Assembly: GCF_002960445.1 (NCBI RefSeq)
Contig: NZ_POJD01000160.1
Span: forward strand, 1-61,299
Source: Streptococcus suis
GTDB lineage: Bacteria; Bacillota; Bacilli; Lactobacillales; Streptococcaceae
Length of the DNA: 61,299 nucleotides
Direction: 5' to 3'
Position numbers and translations under genes: made by a program. This document shows, piece by piece, positions 24,644 to 33,439 of this stretch; the stretch's first letter is position 1, and every line of letters begins with the position of its first letter. The notes beneath the pieces are model-generated. The model did no database searches, was not told where the DNA came from, and saw only the letters and a program-made list of their open reading frames with translations.

Positions 24644-25159
24644 ATGAATACATCTAAATGGACTGCCAGAGATATGGCAGAGATTGCTCTTGTCGCGGCC
24701 ATCTATGTGGCTTTGACTCTGACACCACCATTGAACGCCATTTCCTTCGGAGCCATTCAGTTCCGCTTGTCAGAAATGCTCAATTTCTTGGCCTTTTACA
24801 ACCGTAAGTATATCATCGCCGTGACCATCGGTTGTATGATTTCTAACTTGATTGGTTTCGGTGTGATTGACCTCTTTGTAGGTGGATTTTCAACCCTTGT
24901 CTTTGTTAGCCTTGGGGTGATTCTCTTTGAAAAATACAAGAAAGACTATCTCTTCGGAGGCTTGTTTAACAAGGCATTCTTCTATTTCTCATTCTTTTTT
25001 GCAGCGACCATGTTTACAATCGCTCTAGAGTTGAAATTCTTGTATGATTTGCCATTCTTCTTGACTTGGTTGACAACTGCAGGTGGAGAATTGCTGTCCC
25101 TATTGGTTGGTGCAGTAGTGATTGATAAGTTAGCGAAAAAAATCAATTTCGAAAGATAA
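24644..25159 (+). CDS. queT: Queuosine-precursor ECF transporter S component QueT
   Basis: A 171-residue, six-helix S component that captures queuosine precursors such as preQ1 for the shared ECF energising module. ARDMAEIALVAAIYVALTL, FRLSEMLNFLAFYN and ISNLIGFGVIDLFVGG are typical of COG4708. The upstream preQ1-II leader supports the assignment. No EcfA/EcfT genes are nearby, as expected for a group II system. An insertion sequence now lies between the stop codon and its terminator (26604-26626). Confidence 0.92.
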   Translation: MNTSKWTARDMAEIALVAAIYVALTLTPPLNAISFGAIQFRLSEMLNFLAFYNRKYIIAVTIGCMISNLIGFGVIDLFVGGFSTLVFVSLGVILFEKYKKDYLFGGLFNKAFFYFSFFFAATMFTIALELKFLYDLPFFLTWLTTAGGELLSLLVGAVVIDKLAKKINFER

Positions 25160-25166
25160 GTTTTAA

Positions 25167-25174
25167 AGATTAAT
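25167..25174. repeat. Left copy of IS target duplication
   Basis: agattaat, identical to 26590-26597. Confidence 0.9.
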
Positions 25175-26589
25175 GGCTCTTTGTCAACTGTAGTGGGTAG
25201 ATGAAAAGCTAACACCTAGAGAGGACGAAATTCGTTCTCTCTTTCTTTATGTTCAAAGCAATCAAAATGCGTTTTCTAAAGTTTTCAAAGTTCCTAAAAC
25301 CAAAGGCATTTCTCTTAATGACTTTGATGAGATTGTTGGTAGCTTCCAGTTTGGCATTGGAATAAGGCAATTCCATGGCGTTTAAAACCTTGTCTTTATC
25401 CTTTAGAAATGTCTTAAATACCGTCTGGAAAATAGGATTAACAGAGGCTATTTCCTGTTCGATGAGACTGAAGAAATGATCTGAATTTTTCTCTTGGAAA
25501 TGGAACAAGAGAAATTGATAGAGTTCATAGTGCTGTCGGAGCTCATCTGAGTAGGATAGGAGTTTTTCTAGAATTTCCTTGTTGGTTAAATGCATCCGAA
25601 ACATAGGGCGATAAAATCGTTTATCGCTGAGTTTACGACTATCCTGTTGTATCAATTTCCAGTAGCGTTTCAAGGCTCGGTATTCCTGCGATTTTCTATC
25701 AAGTTGGTTCATAATTTGAATACGGACACGGTTCATAGCACGACTAAGGTGTTGCACGATATGAAAGCGGTCGAGTACAATCTTGGCGTTTGGAAATAGT
25801 TGTCTAGCCAATTTGTAGTAGGGACTAAACATATCCATGGTAATGACTTTGACCCGATTTCTAACCTTTCTAGGATAGCGCAGAAAGTGGTTTCGAATGG
25901 TTGCTTGAGTTCTTCCGTCCAGAATGGTTATGACATTCAGGGAGTTGAAATCTTGTGCGATAAAGCTCATCTTCCCCTTCTTGAAGGCATACTCGTCCCA
26001 GGACATGACTTCTGGAAGCTTGTTCCAATCCGTTTCAAACTTGAACTCATTTAGTTTTCGAATAACTGATGATGTTGAGATGGATAGCCTGTGTGCGATA
26101 TGTGTCATTGCTTGATTTTCGATGAGTAATTGAGCGATCTTCTGGTTAACTGCGACAGCGATTTGGTGGTTCTTCTTGACAAGAGGAGTTTCAGCGACCG
26201 CTATTTTCCCACATTCCTTGCACTTGAAACGACGCTTTCTAAGGCGGATAAGTAAGGGATAGCCAGCAGTTTCTAGGTAGGGAATTTTGGAGGCCTTCTG
26301 GAAGTCGTATTTTGCCATTTGTCCCTTGCATTTTGGGCATTTAGGGGCTGTGTAATCCAAGTGACCGTGGAGTTCTAAGTGAGTTCCCAGGTCATATTCA
26401 TTAGAGATAGTAATATTTTTGTCTTTAATTCTGAGAAAATTTGTGATAAGATTTAGTTGTTCCATATGAACCCTTTCTAATGAGTTGTTTAGTCGCTTTT
26501 CATTATAGGTCATATGGGACTTTTTTCTACACTCCAAAAGGCTCCACAATCTCCATGGTGGTTTTACCCACTACAGAAATTATAGAGCC
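25175..26589. mobile_element. Complete ISL3-family insertion sequence
   Basis: 1415 bp with ggctctttgtcaactgtag at the left end and the inverted match ggctctataatttctgtag at the right end (about 18 of 24 terminal bases agree, including tgtagtgggt). It is flanked by perfect 8-bp repeats agattaat, the duplication size typical of ISL3. One intact transposase fills it. It sits between queT and the queT terminator without breaking a gene. Confidence 0.93.
25209..26465 (-). CDS. ISL3-family transposase
   Basis: A 418-residue DDE transposase. The N-terminus has a zinc finger (CPKCKGQMAKYDF, then FKCKECGKIAV), then a helix-turn-helix (MTHIAHRLSISTSSVIRKLN), then the catalytic region: SWDEYAFKKGKMSFIAQD, VITMDMF/SPYYKLARQLFPNAKIVLDRFHIVQH and KLEATNNLIKVIKRNAFGFRNF with the final Glu. 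I start at 26465, where AAGGG lies six bases upstream; an upstream in-frame extension to 26549 lacks one. The frame is intact, so the element may be active. Confidence 0.92.
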   Translation of the reverse strand: MEQLNLITNFLRIKDKNITISNEYDLGTHLELHGHLDYTAPKCPKCKGQMAKYDFQKASKIPYLETAGYPLLIRLRKRRFKCKECGKIAVAETPLVKKNHQIAVAVNQKIAQLLIENQAMTHIAHRLSISTSSVIRKLNEFKFETDWNKLPEVMSWDEYAFKKGKMSFIAQDFNSLNVITILDGRTQATIRNHFLRYPRKVRNRVKVITMDMFSPYYKLARQLFPNAKIVLDRFHIVQHLSRAMNRVRIQIMNQLDRKSQEYRALKRYWKLIQQDSRKLSDKRFYRPMFRMHLTNKEILEKLLSYSDELRQHYELYQFLLFHFQEKNSDHFFSLIEQEIASVNPIFQTVFKTFLKDKDKVLNAMELPYSNAKLEATNNLIKVIKRNAFGFRNFENFRKRILIALNIKKERTNFVLSRC

Positions 26590-26597
26590 AGATTAAT
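26590..26597. repeat. Right copy of IS target duplication
   Basis: agattaat, directly outside the right inverted repeat. Confidence 0.9.
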
Positions 26598-26603
26598 GTG
26601 AGC

Positions 26604-26626
26604 AGACACCTTCGGGTGTCTTTTTT
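26604..26626 (+). terminator. Terminator (originally of queT)
   Basis: agacacc pairs with ggtgtct around ttcg and is followed by six Ts. The IS separates it from queT by about 1.4 kb. Confidence 0.85.
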
Positions 26627-26637
26627 CTACAAAATTT

Positions 26638-26666
26638 TTGTCAGGGCTTACAATTTAGGTTATACT
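26638..26666 (+). promoter_or_regulatory. Promoter of the aldo/keto reductase
   Basis: TTGTCA (26638-26643), 17-bp spacer, TATACT (26661-26666). Confidence 0.65.
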
Positions 26667-26693
26667 GGTACTAGAAAATACAGGAGGTCTTTT

Positions 26694-27536
26694 ATGAAGA
26701 CATATCAATTATCAAATGGTGTTTCCATTCCAAAAATCGCCTTTGGCACCTGGCAAATTCCAGATGGCGAAGAAGCACATCGTGCTGTTCTCTACGCTTT
26801 GGAAGCAGGTTATCGTCACATTGACACGGCACAGATTTATGGCAACGAAGCCAGCGTCGGTCAGGCCATTGCTGACAGCAGTGTGGCGCGTGAGGATATT
26901 TTCCTGACGACAAAGGTATGGAATGACAAGGTCGGCTATGAGGATACCTTGGATTCAGTTGCTACTTCAATGACCAAGCTGGGCGTGGATTATCTGGACC
27001 TACTCCTTATCCACTGGCCAAATCCAAAGGCCATTCGCGACGGCATCGGCTGGAAGGAACGCAATGCCCAAGTTTGGAAAGCCTTGGAAGACTTATATCG
27101 TGCAGGTAAGGTCAAGGCTATCGGGGTGTCTAACTTTATGGAACATCACCTGGAAGGCTTGCTTGAAACGGCTGAAATCACACCCATGGTCAACCAGATT
27201 ATGCTGGCCCCAGGAACTCCTCAGCCAGAATTAGTGGCCTACTGTAAATCCAAGGGCATTCTCTTGGAGGCCTATAGTCCATTTGGTACAGGAACCCTCT
27301 TCCAAAGTCAAGAAGCCGCAGACTTGGCCAAGGAAGCAGGCTGCAGCGTCGCCCAACTAGCGCTAGCATGGTCCTTAGAAAAAGGCTTCCTACCATTACC
27401 AAAATCAACCAGCCCAGAAAATATCCAGGCTAATTTGGAGATAGAAGATTTGGTTATTAGTCCAGAAGCAGTTGCTCAGTTGGATACATTGACAGGCCTA
27501 AAAGGCCAGTTGGATCCTGATTTGGCAGAATTTTAA
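26694..27536 (+). CDS. Aldo/keto reductase (2,5-diketo-D-gluconate reductase type)
   Basis: A 280-residue NADPH-dependent carbonyl reductase. AGYRHIDTAQIYGNEASVGQAI holds the catalytic Asp and Tyr, DYLDLLLIHWPNP the catalytic His, and VSNFMEHHLEGL and PKSTSPENIQAN the family and cofactor motifs; the Lys is in FLTTKVWND. Substrates are likely small aldehydes or keto-sugars. AGGAGG precedes ATG 26694. Has its own promoter and terminator. Confidence 0.92.
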   Translation: MKTYQLSNGVSIPKIAFGTWQIPDGEEAHRAVLYALEAGYRHIDTAQIYGNEASVGQAIADSSVAREDIFLTTKVWNDKVGYEDTLDSVATSMTKLGVDYLDLLLIHWPNPKAIRDGIGWKERNAQVWKALEDLYRAGKVKAIGVSNFMEHHLEGLLETAEITPMVNQIMLAPGTPQPELVAYCKSKGILLEAYSPFGTGTLFQSQEAADLAKEAGCSVAQLALAWSLEKGFLPLPKSTSPENIQANLEIEDLVISPEAVAQLDTLTGLKGQLDPDLAEF

Positions 27537-27540
27537 TATA

Positions 27541-27573
27541 AAAGAGTATGTTGTCATTGCAGCATACTCTTTT
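27541..27573 (+). terminator. Terminator of the aldo/keto reductase
   Basis: aaagagtatg pairs with catactcttt across a nine-to-ten-base loop, then T-rich sequence. Confidence 0.75.
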
Positions 27574-27600
27574 GTCATCTCCAACCTACCACTTTCATGC

Positions 27601-27616
27601 TATAATAGTAGCTATG
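27601..27616 (+). promoter_or_regulatory. Extended -10 promoter abutting the tex start
   Basis: TGCTATAAT (TATAAT 27601-27606) ends seven bases before ATG 27614 and no ribosome site lies between. Confidence 0.55.
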
Positions 27617-29770
27617 GAAGAAAAATATTTGAAAATTGCTCAGGAATTGGGCGTTAGTTTAAAACAGATTGATACGGTTCTCTCTTTGACGGCTGAAGGA
27701 AACACCATTCCCTTCATCGCTCGTTATCGGAAGGATGTGACGGGGAACTTGGACGAGGTGGTCATCAAGTCTATCATTGATCGGGATAAGGCCTTGACTG
27801 CTCTCGCTGACCGTAAGGCTACTGTCCTTGCCAAGATTGAAGAGCAGGGCAAATTGACAGACCAGCTCCGTCAGGCTATCGAGGAAGCGGAAAAGTTGGC
27901 AGATGTGGAAGAGCTATACTTGCCTTATAAGGAAAAACGTCGGACCAAGGCAACGGTGGCGCGTGAGGCTGGACTGTTCCCGCTGGCTAGATTGATTTTG
28001 CAGAATGTGGCTGACTTGGAAGAACAGGCTGCTGGCTTTATCTGCGAGGGCTTTGACACTGCTCAGGCTTGTTTGGCTGGTGCTGTGGATATTTTGGTGG
28101 AAGCTATCTCAGAAGACAATAAGCTTCGGGCTTGGGTTTATCATGAAGTACAAACCAATTCAAGCCTGACTTCAGAGCTAAAAGATCAAGAAGCAGATGA
28201 GAAGGAAGTCTTTCAGATTTACTATGACTTTTCTGAGAAAGTAGCGAAGATGCAGGGCTATAAGACTCTGGCCATTAACCGTGGGGAGAAGCTAGGTATT
28301 CTCAAGGTTTCCTTTGAACACAATGTGGATAAAATGGTTCGTTTCTTTGAGCTGCGTTTTCCACAGTCCAATAGCTATATCAAGGATGTCATTCAGCAGG
28401 CTATTAAGAAGAAAATTCTACCTGCCATGGAGCGCCGTATTCGGACAGAATTGACGGAAGAAGCAGAAGAGGGCGCAATCCAGCTCTTCTCTAAAAACCT
28501 CCGCAATCTGCTCCTTGTATCTCCCCTCAAAGGCAAGGTTGTTCTTGGTTTTGACCCAGCCTTTCGAACAGGGGCTAAGCTAGCCGTGGTAGATCAGACT
28601 GGAAAGCTCTTGACAACCCAGGTCATCTATCCAGTTGAGCCGGCTGGTCAGCGACAAATTGCTCAGGCAAAAAAAGACTTAGCAGATTTGATTGGGCAAT
28701 ATCAGGTGGAAATCATAGCTATCGGAAATGGAACGGCCAGCCGTGAATCTGAAGCCTTCGTCGCTGATTTGCTCAAGGATTTCCCAGAAGTTTCTTACGT
28801 CATCGTCAATGAAAGCGGAGCTTCTGTCTATTCAGCTTCTGAGCTGGCGCGATACGAGTTTCCAGACCTCCCCGTCGAGAAACGCTCTGCCATTTCCATC
28901 GCCCGCCGTCTGCAAGACCCTCTGGCTGAATTGGTCAAAATCGATCCCAAGTCCATCGGTGTCGGCCAGTACCAGCACGATGTCAACCAGAAATCTCTGT
29001 CTGAGAGCCTAGACTTTGTGGTTGATACGGTGGTCAACCAGGTCGGCGTCAATGTCAATACGGCCAGTCCTGCCCTTCTGGCTCACGTTGCTGGTCTTAA
29101 CAAGACCATTTCGGAGAACATCGTCAAGTACCGTGAGGAAAATGGTGCCCTGACCTCTCGTCAGCAGCTCAAAAAGGTGCCTCGTCTGGGTGATAAGGCC
29201 TTTGAGCAGGCAGCTGGTTTCTTGCGCATCCCAGATGCGACTAACTTCTTGGACAATACTGGCGTGCACCCTGAGTCTTACAAGGCTGTAGAGAACTTGT
29301 TGGCACTGCTAGACATTGACCACTTAGATGAGTCTGCGCAGGAAAAATTAAAGCAGGTTGCTATCGCTGATACGGCAGAAAAAATTGGTGTCGGTCAGGA
29401 AACCTTGAAGGACATCATCGCAGACTTGCTCAAGCCAGGTCGTGATTTACGGGATGACTTTGAGGCACCAGTCCTCCGTCAAGATGTCTTGGATGTCAAG
29501 GACCTGGTAGTCGGACAGGAATTGCAGGGGACAGTCCGTAATATTGTGGACTTTGGAGCCTTTGTGGACATCGGTGTCCATGAAGATGGCTTGGTTCACA
29601 TTTCACGCATGGTCAAACGCAAACGGGATAAGAATGGACGCCAACAAGTCTTGCCTCATCCAAGTGAAGTCCTCGCTGTTGGGGAAATCGTAACGGTCTG
29701 GGTGGTTGAAGTGGACATCAAACGCAACCGTATCGGTCTTAGCCTTTTGAAACCAAATGGATCTGAATAA
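27614..29770 (+). CDS. tex: S1-domain RNA-binding protein Tex
   Basis: A 718-residue nucleic-acid-binding accessory of transcription. [28 protein letters not shown] is the N-terminal Tex signature; a YqgF-like RNase H fold ([23 protein letters not shown]) lies near 330-450, tandem helix-hairpin-helix segments near 480-560, and a C-terminal S1 domain ([33 protein letters not shown]) near 635-710. The ATG at 27614 matches the family start; sequence further upstream overlaps the terminator. The mRNA is predicted leaderless. The end overlaps the SprT-like gene. Confidence 0.95.
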   Translation: MEEKYLKIAQELGVSLKQIDTVLSLTAEGNTIPFIARYRKDVTGNLDEVVIKSIIDRDKALTALADRKATVLAKIEEQGKLTDQLRQAIEEAEKLADVEELYLPYKEKRRTKATVAREAGLFPLARLILQNVADLEEQAAGFICEGFDTAQACLAGAVDILVEAISEDNKLRAWVYHEVQTNSSLTSELKDQEADEKEVFQIYYDFSEKVAKMQGYKTLAINRGEKLGILKVSFEHNVDKMVRFFELRFPQSNSYIKDVIQQAIKKKILPAMERRIRTELTEEAEEGAIQLFSKNLRNLLLVSPLKGKVVLGFDPAFRTGAKLAVVDQTGKLLTTQVIYPVEPAGQRQIAQAKKDLADLIGQYQVEIIAIGNGTASRESEAFVADLLKDFPEVSYVIVNESGASVYSASELARYEFPDLPVEKRSAISIARRLQDPLAELVKIDPKSIGVGQYQHDVNQKSLSESLDFVVDTVVNQVGVNVNTASPALLAHVAGLNKTISENIVKYREENGALTSRQQLKKVPRLGDKAFEQAAGFLRIPDATNFLDNTGVHPESYKAVENLLALLDIDHLDESAQEKLKQVAIADTAEKIGVGQETLKDIIADLLKPGRDLRDDFEAPVLRQDVLDVKDLVVGQELQGTVRNIVDFGAFVDIGVHEDGLVHISRMVKRKRDKNGRQQVLPHPSEVLAVGEIVTVWVVEVDIKRNRIGLSLLKPNGSE

Positions 29771-30215
29771 GTATGTGCAAGAAGTCTCCTTGCAAGACTT
29801 CGGTAAGGAATTTCGGCATGTCGCAGTCTGGAACAGACGATTGAGGTCAACGGGTGGTCGCTTCTTTCCTAAAGATGGCCACTTGGACTTTAATCCCAAG
29901 CACTTGGAGGAGCAAGGCTTAGAAGTTTTTCGGAAGATTGTTCGTCACGAGCTCTGCCATTACCATCTTTACTTTGAGAAGAAAGGCTATCGGCATGGGG
30001 ACAAGGACTTCAAGGAACTGCTGGCTGCGGTGGACGGCCTGCGCTATGCTCCCAAACTAGAACAAGCAGCCAAGCCGAGTTTGATTTACAGCTGCCAGTC
30101 CTGTGGACAAGTCTACCAGCGCAAGCGCCGCATTGACCTAAAAAAATACCGATGTGGGAAATGTCGGGGGCTCCTAGAGAACAATTTCATAGATCATAAA
30201 AGAACCAGTTCTTAG
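29757..30215 (+). CDS. SprT-like zinc metalloprotease-fold protein
   Basis: A 152-residue SprT-family protein. [25 protein letters not shown] contains the HExxH zinc motif, and [14 protein letters not shown]...KYRCGKCRG is a four-Cys zinc ribbon. The family is related to eukaryotic Spartan proteases; the bacterial function is unknown. The start overlaps the tex stop by 14 bases, so the two are coupled. The 3' end runs into the terminator at 30196. Confidence 0.88.
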   Translation: MDLNKYVQEVSLQDFGKEFRHVAVWNRRLRSTGGRFFPKDGHLDFNPKHLEEQGLEVFRKIVRHELCHYHLYFEKKGYRHGDKDFKELLAAVDGLRYAPKLEQAAKPSLIYSCQSCGQVYQRKRRIDLKKYRCGKCRGLLENNFIDHKRTSS

Positions 30216-30242
30216 ATACCTACTGAGGACTGGTTTTCTTTA
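30196..30242 (+). terminator. tex-sprT terminator
   Basis: aaagaaccagttct pairs with gactggttttcttt (imperfect) across a long loop. The 5' arm lies within the last codons of the SprT-like gene. Confidence 0.6.
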
Positions 30243-30271
30243 TGCTTTGTCATTCTAAATTTCGGAAAGTC

Positions 30272-30476
30272 TTGGGATTTTTCCATCTACATGATATAAT
30301 TTTATAGAAAGCCCTTCCGCAGTTCCCAAGCGTATTCATTTTTTATCGTCCAAGTCTGAGATACTTCTTTCTATTTTCTTGTTTCGCTGTCACATTTTCA
30401 ATTATTTTCAGAAAAGGTGCTCTAGTCCTATGGACTAGCCTCAGTTTGCCAATATCAGCCTTTGGGCTGATGTTTT
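30272..30476 (+). ncRNA. Possible small RNA or leader transcript
   Basis: TTGGGA (30272-30277), 17-bp spacer and TATAAT (30295-30300, preceded by TGA) predict a transcript from about 30307. It would contain a hairpin ctagtcc/ggactag (30422-30438) and end at atcagcc/gggctgat with gtttt (30454-30476). No reading frame of note is inside. I do not recognise it as a known RNA. It could equally be a degraded spacer with chance promoter. Confidence 0.3.
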
Positions 30477-30519
30477 CCAGGAAGTTTGTGATATACTAGA
30501 AGGGAATTGAGGTGAAATC

Positions 30520-31281
30520 ATGGTACAGAAACAACAAGAACGATTGATTGAGCTTTATGAAAAGGGGATTTTGACCAAGGAAGAGGCACGGGCCTGTTTT
30601 TTGAAATTTGAGGAACGACCGGATGTGCTCTTTGTGGAAGAAAAACACAAGACTGGTTTTACCTTGCCCAATTTCAAGGTCTTTGCTTCGTCAAAATTGA
30701 AGCAGGCCTATAGCTTTGAAGGGATTGAATCCTTATTTTTACAGCTATCAGAAGGACGGCTAACCATGACCAAGGCTAAGTCTAATCAGGTCGGGGTTGA
30801 AATTGTCTACAATCAGGATGCTCCTGAAAACCAGTTGCCTCGTATCTATGTGGAGAAACGTGGTCTGTATTTTAGTAGTAGCTTGCCTTGTCGTCTGACC
30901 ATTAGTTTGCCTCAGGAATGGATGTCTGTACTGGACTTGGAACTGGGGCAGGCAGATGCTCGCTTGGATTATTTACCGTTTGAGGATATTTCTATCCGCA
31001 GTGCAAGGGATAAAAAACAACAGGATATCCGCTTGACAACCTGCGGTGGCTACCCACAGCATCTATCTGTTCAATTAAATCAGGCTCAAGTGACCCTCTA
31101 TCCTGGAAAATCTCAAGGGATACAAGGGCAACTGATTTCTTCATCTGGTCAGGTTCTGGTCAATCGCAAGAAGAAAATCAGCCCCTACCAGTTTGAAAAA
31201 ACGGGCAGTGATGTGCTCTTTGTAAAAGGGCAGACGGGGCAGGGCTGCTTCTATGTGAAAGGAATAAAAGATGTTAATTGA
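30520..31281 (+). CDS. LiaX-like envelope-stress protein (DUF4097-type)
   Basis: A 253-residue protein without signal peptide. The first 35 residues form a SHOCT-like helical hairpin (QERLIELYEKGILTKEEARACFLKFE); the rest is predicted beta-rich, with repeated strands as in DUF4097 putative adhesin folds. This layout, followed directly by a PspC protein, matches LiaX-LiaY of the LiaFSR daptomycin/bacitracin response in enterococci. The link to that regulon is inference. Extended -10 TGATATACT (30492-30497) and a GAGGTGA ribosome site precede it; it overlaps the next gene by 11 bases. Confidence 0.72.
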   Translation: MVQKQQERLIELYEKGILTKEEARACFLKFEERPDVLFVEEKHKTGFTLPNFKVFASSKLKQAYSFEGIESLFLQLSEGRLTMTKAKSNQVGVEIVYNQDAPENQLPRIYVEKRGLYFSSSLPCRLTISLPQEWMSVLDLELGQADARLDYLPFEDISIRSARDKKQQDIRLTTCGGYPQHLSVQLNQAQVTLYPGKSQGIQGQLISSSGQVLVNRKKKISPYQFEKTGSDVLFVKGQTGQGCFYVKGIKDVN

Positions 31282-31543
31282 TTTGTACAAGCTCAGACAG
31301 GGCAAGATTTTATCTGGTGTCCTTGCAGGGCTGGCCCATAAACTGGGCTGGGAAGCATGGGGGATGCGTGTGCTCTTCCTGGCTGCTCTATTTTTAGGAA
31401 AAACATCTCTGCTGACCCTGGCTCTCTATATAGCAGGAGCTTATTTTCTGCCCTATAAAGAAGACCAGGATGCGGAACGCTATGGGACTGGTCCGCGTAA
31501 GATAAAAGATGCAGAGAAGGTACATAAATCTTGGTTTGAATAA
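31271..31543 (+). CDS. PspC domain membrane protein (LiaY-like)
   Basis: A 90-residue protein. LYKLRQGKILSGVLAGLAHKLGWEAWGMRVLFLAALFL is a PspC domain (basic start, GVLAGLA, one or two membrane helices), with a hydrophilic tail. PspC proteins respond to membrane damage. It is translationally coupled to the LiaX-like gene. Confidence 0.85.
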   Translation: MLIDLYKLRQGKILSGVLAGLAHKLGWEAWGMRVLFLAALFLGKTSLLTLALYIAGAYFLPYKEDQDAERYGTGPRKIKDAEKVHKSWFE

Positions 31544-31606
31544 GAAATAGATTTATAAGTCTCAGTTCGGAATTTAGTTTGCATCAATTTCCGGTTATAG
31601 ATAATG

Positions 31607-31658
31607 AAAAGCACCCTAGAAAACGGATAGTATAGAAAGTTTCTAGGGGCTCTTTATT
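31607..31658 (+). terminator. Terminator after the PspC gene
   Basis: ccctagaaa pairs with tttctaggg (outer arms aaagc/gctcttt extend it) across 17 bases, followed by attttt. Confidence 0.6.
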
Positions 31659-31761
31659 TTTCTGGAAATAGACATCGACCTCATAGTTGGCATAAACTGT
31701 TTCATTTCTTGAAAAGTGTTTTCTGTGGTATAATAGGAAAAATATTTGATGAGGTAGAGAT

Positions 31762-33009
31762 ATGACCAAGACACCATTTGTTAGTAAAGAAGTTCTAGAA
31801 ACCATAACGGAGCAATTTCCCACTCCCTTTCATTTGTATGATGAAAAAGGCATTCGTGACAAGGCTCGTGCTTTAAATGCAGCTTTTGCGTGGAATAAGG
31901 GTTTTAAGGAATATTTTGCAGTCAAAGCAACACCGACACCAGCCATTTTGAAAATCTTGCAAGAAGAAGGCTGTGGAGTGGATTGTGCGACAGATGTAGA
32001 AGTGCTCATGAGTGAAAAAATGGGCTTCAAGGACATCATGTTCACATCAAATGATACGCAAGCCCAAGAATTTGTCTATGCTCGTAAAGTTGGTGCAACA
32101 ATCAACTTGGATGCCTATGAGCACATTGAGTTTTTGAAAAATGTTGCTGGGATCCCAGAAACCGTCTGCCTCCGTTACAATCCAGGTGGAGTATTCTCAC
32201 TGGGAACGGATATTATGGACCATCCTGAAGAGTCTAAGTTTGGCATGACCAAGGAACAGTTGATGAAAGGCTATAAGGAGTTAAAAGAACTTGGTGTCAA
32301 GGAATTTGGTATCCATGCTTTCTTGGCTTCTAATACTGTTACCAATGACTATTATCCTGTTCTGGCGCGTCAGTTGTTTGAATTGGCTTTGGAAATTCGT
32401 GAGGAAACAGGTGTGACCTTGGACTTCATCAACCTATCAGGTGGGATTGGTGTCAACTATCGCCCAGATCAAGAAGCAAACGACATTGCAGTCATTGGTG
32501 AGGGGGTTCGCAAGGCCTATGAGGAAATTCTCACGCCAGCTGGTATGGGACATGTCAAAATTTTTACGGAATTGGGTCGCTTTATGTTGGCGCCGCATGG
32601 TCACTTGATTACCAAGGTGCTTCATCGTAAGGAAACCTATCGGACCTATGTAGGTGTAGATGCCTCAGCTGCCAACCTCATGCGCCCAGCCTTCTACGGC
32701 GCCTATCACCATATCACTAACATCACTCGACCAGACGCTCCGATTGAAGTAGTGGATGTAGCAGGCTCTTTATGTGAAAACAACGATAAATTTGCGGTTA
32801 ATCGGGAATTGCCACGGGCAGAAGTAGGAGATACCTTGGTCATCCATGATAGTGGAGCCCACGGATTCTCCATGGGTTACAATTACAACGGTCGTTTGCG
32901 TTCTTCTGAAATTCTTTTGCAGGAAGATGGTACAGCTCGTATGATTCGTCGTGCTGAAACTCCTGAGGATTATTTCGCAACCATTTACGGTTTTGATTTT
33001 GACAGGTAA
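31762..33009 (+). CDS. lysA: Diaminopimelate decarboxylase
   Basis: A 415-residue fold-III PLP enzyme catalysing the last step of lysine synthesis. The PLP lysine is in KEYFAVKATPTP near residue 53; NLSGGIGVNY and ELGRFMLAPHG hold cofactor and substrate contacts. Two usual signature strings are altered: the HIGSQ block reads HAFLASN and the CESGD block reads CENND. I take these as lineage variants, because the rest matches LysA end to end. GTATAAT at 31728-31734 and a GAGGTAGAG site precede it. Confidence 0.85.
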   Translation: MTKTPFVSKEVLETITEQFPTPFHLYDEKGIRDKARALNAAFAWNKGFKEYFAVKATPTPAILKILQEEGCGVDCATDVEVLMSEKMGFKDIMFTSNDTQAQEFVYARKVGATINLDAYEHIEFLKNVAGIPETVCLRYNPGGVFSLGTDIMDHPEESKFGMTKEQLMKGYKELKELGVKEFGIHAFLASNTVTNDYYPVLARQLFELALEIREETGVTLDFINLSGGIGVNYRPDQEANDIAVIGEGVRKAYEEILTPAGMGHVKIFTELGRFMLAPHGHLITKVLHRKETYRTYVGVDASAANLMRPAFYGAYHHITNITRPDAPIEVVDVAGSLCENNDKFAVNRELPRAEVGDTLVIHDSGAHGFSMGYNYNGRLRSSEILLQEDGTARMIRRAETPEDYFATIYGFDFDR

Positions 33010-33109
33010 GTCTTGGAAAAGCTTGCTAAATTTGGTATAATAGATTCATTAAGAGATTGTCGCAGGGCAATTCCGAATGAATTATTTTTAGAAGAGTCAG
33101 GAGATTGAT

Positions 33110-33352
33110 ATGCAATTAGGTATCGGTTTAGTAATTGTTTTGGTGCTTGTGGCACTTGCAGGTGGTGTAGCCTTGGGGATTTACTTGTCACGCAAACAAG
33201 TGGAAAACTATATTGCTGATAAGCCAGTTTTGGATGAAAATGCCTTGCGCTTGATGATGAGCCAAATGGGTCAAAAACCAAGCGAAGCAAAAGTACAACA
33301 AGTACTTCGCCAAATCAAGAGCCAGCAAAAAGCAGCAAGCAAGAAAAAATAA
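33110..33352 (+). CDS. UPF0154 (YneF-like) membrane protein
   Basis: An 80-residue protein with one N-terminal membrane helix ([23 protein letters not shown]), then [44 protein letters not shown], the family signature, and a lysine-rich tail. Function unknown. Preceded by a CAGGAGA site. Confidence 0.9.
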   Translation: MQLGIGLVIVLVLVALAGGVALGIYLSRKQVENYIADKPVLDENALRLMMSQMGQKPSEAKVQQVLRQIKSQQKAASKKK

Positions 33353-33361
33353 GCGACATGG

Positions 33362-33393
33362 GACTGGGATATTCTTTCCCATTCCCTTTTTTT
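33362..33393 (+). terminator. Terminator after UPF0154 gene
   Basis: gggactggga pairs imperfectly with tcccattccc, followed by seven Ts. Confidence 0.7.
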
Positions 33394-33439
33394 GAGTAAG
33401 AAAGAAAGGTTAGTCAGACTTCTGGCTATTCTTAGCAGT

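Noticed and set aside
26466..26549. 28-residue N-terminal extension of the transposase
   Set aside because: No ribosome site at 26549; ATG 26465 has one and gives the usual ISL3 length.
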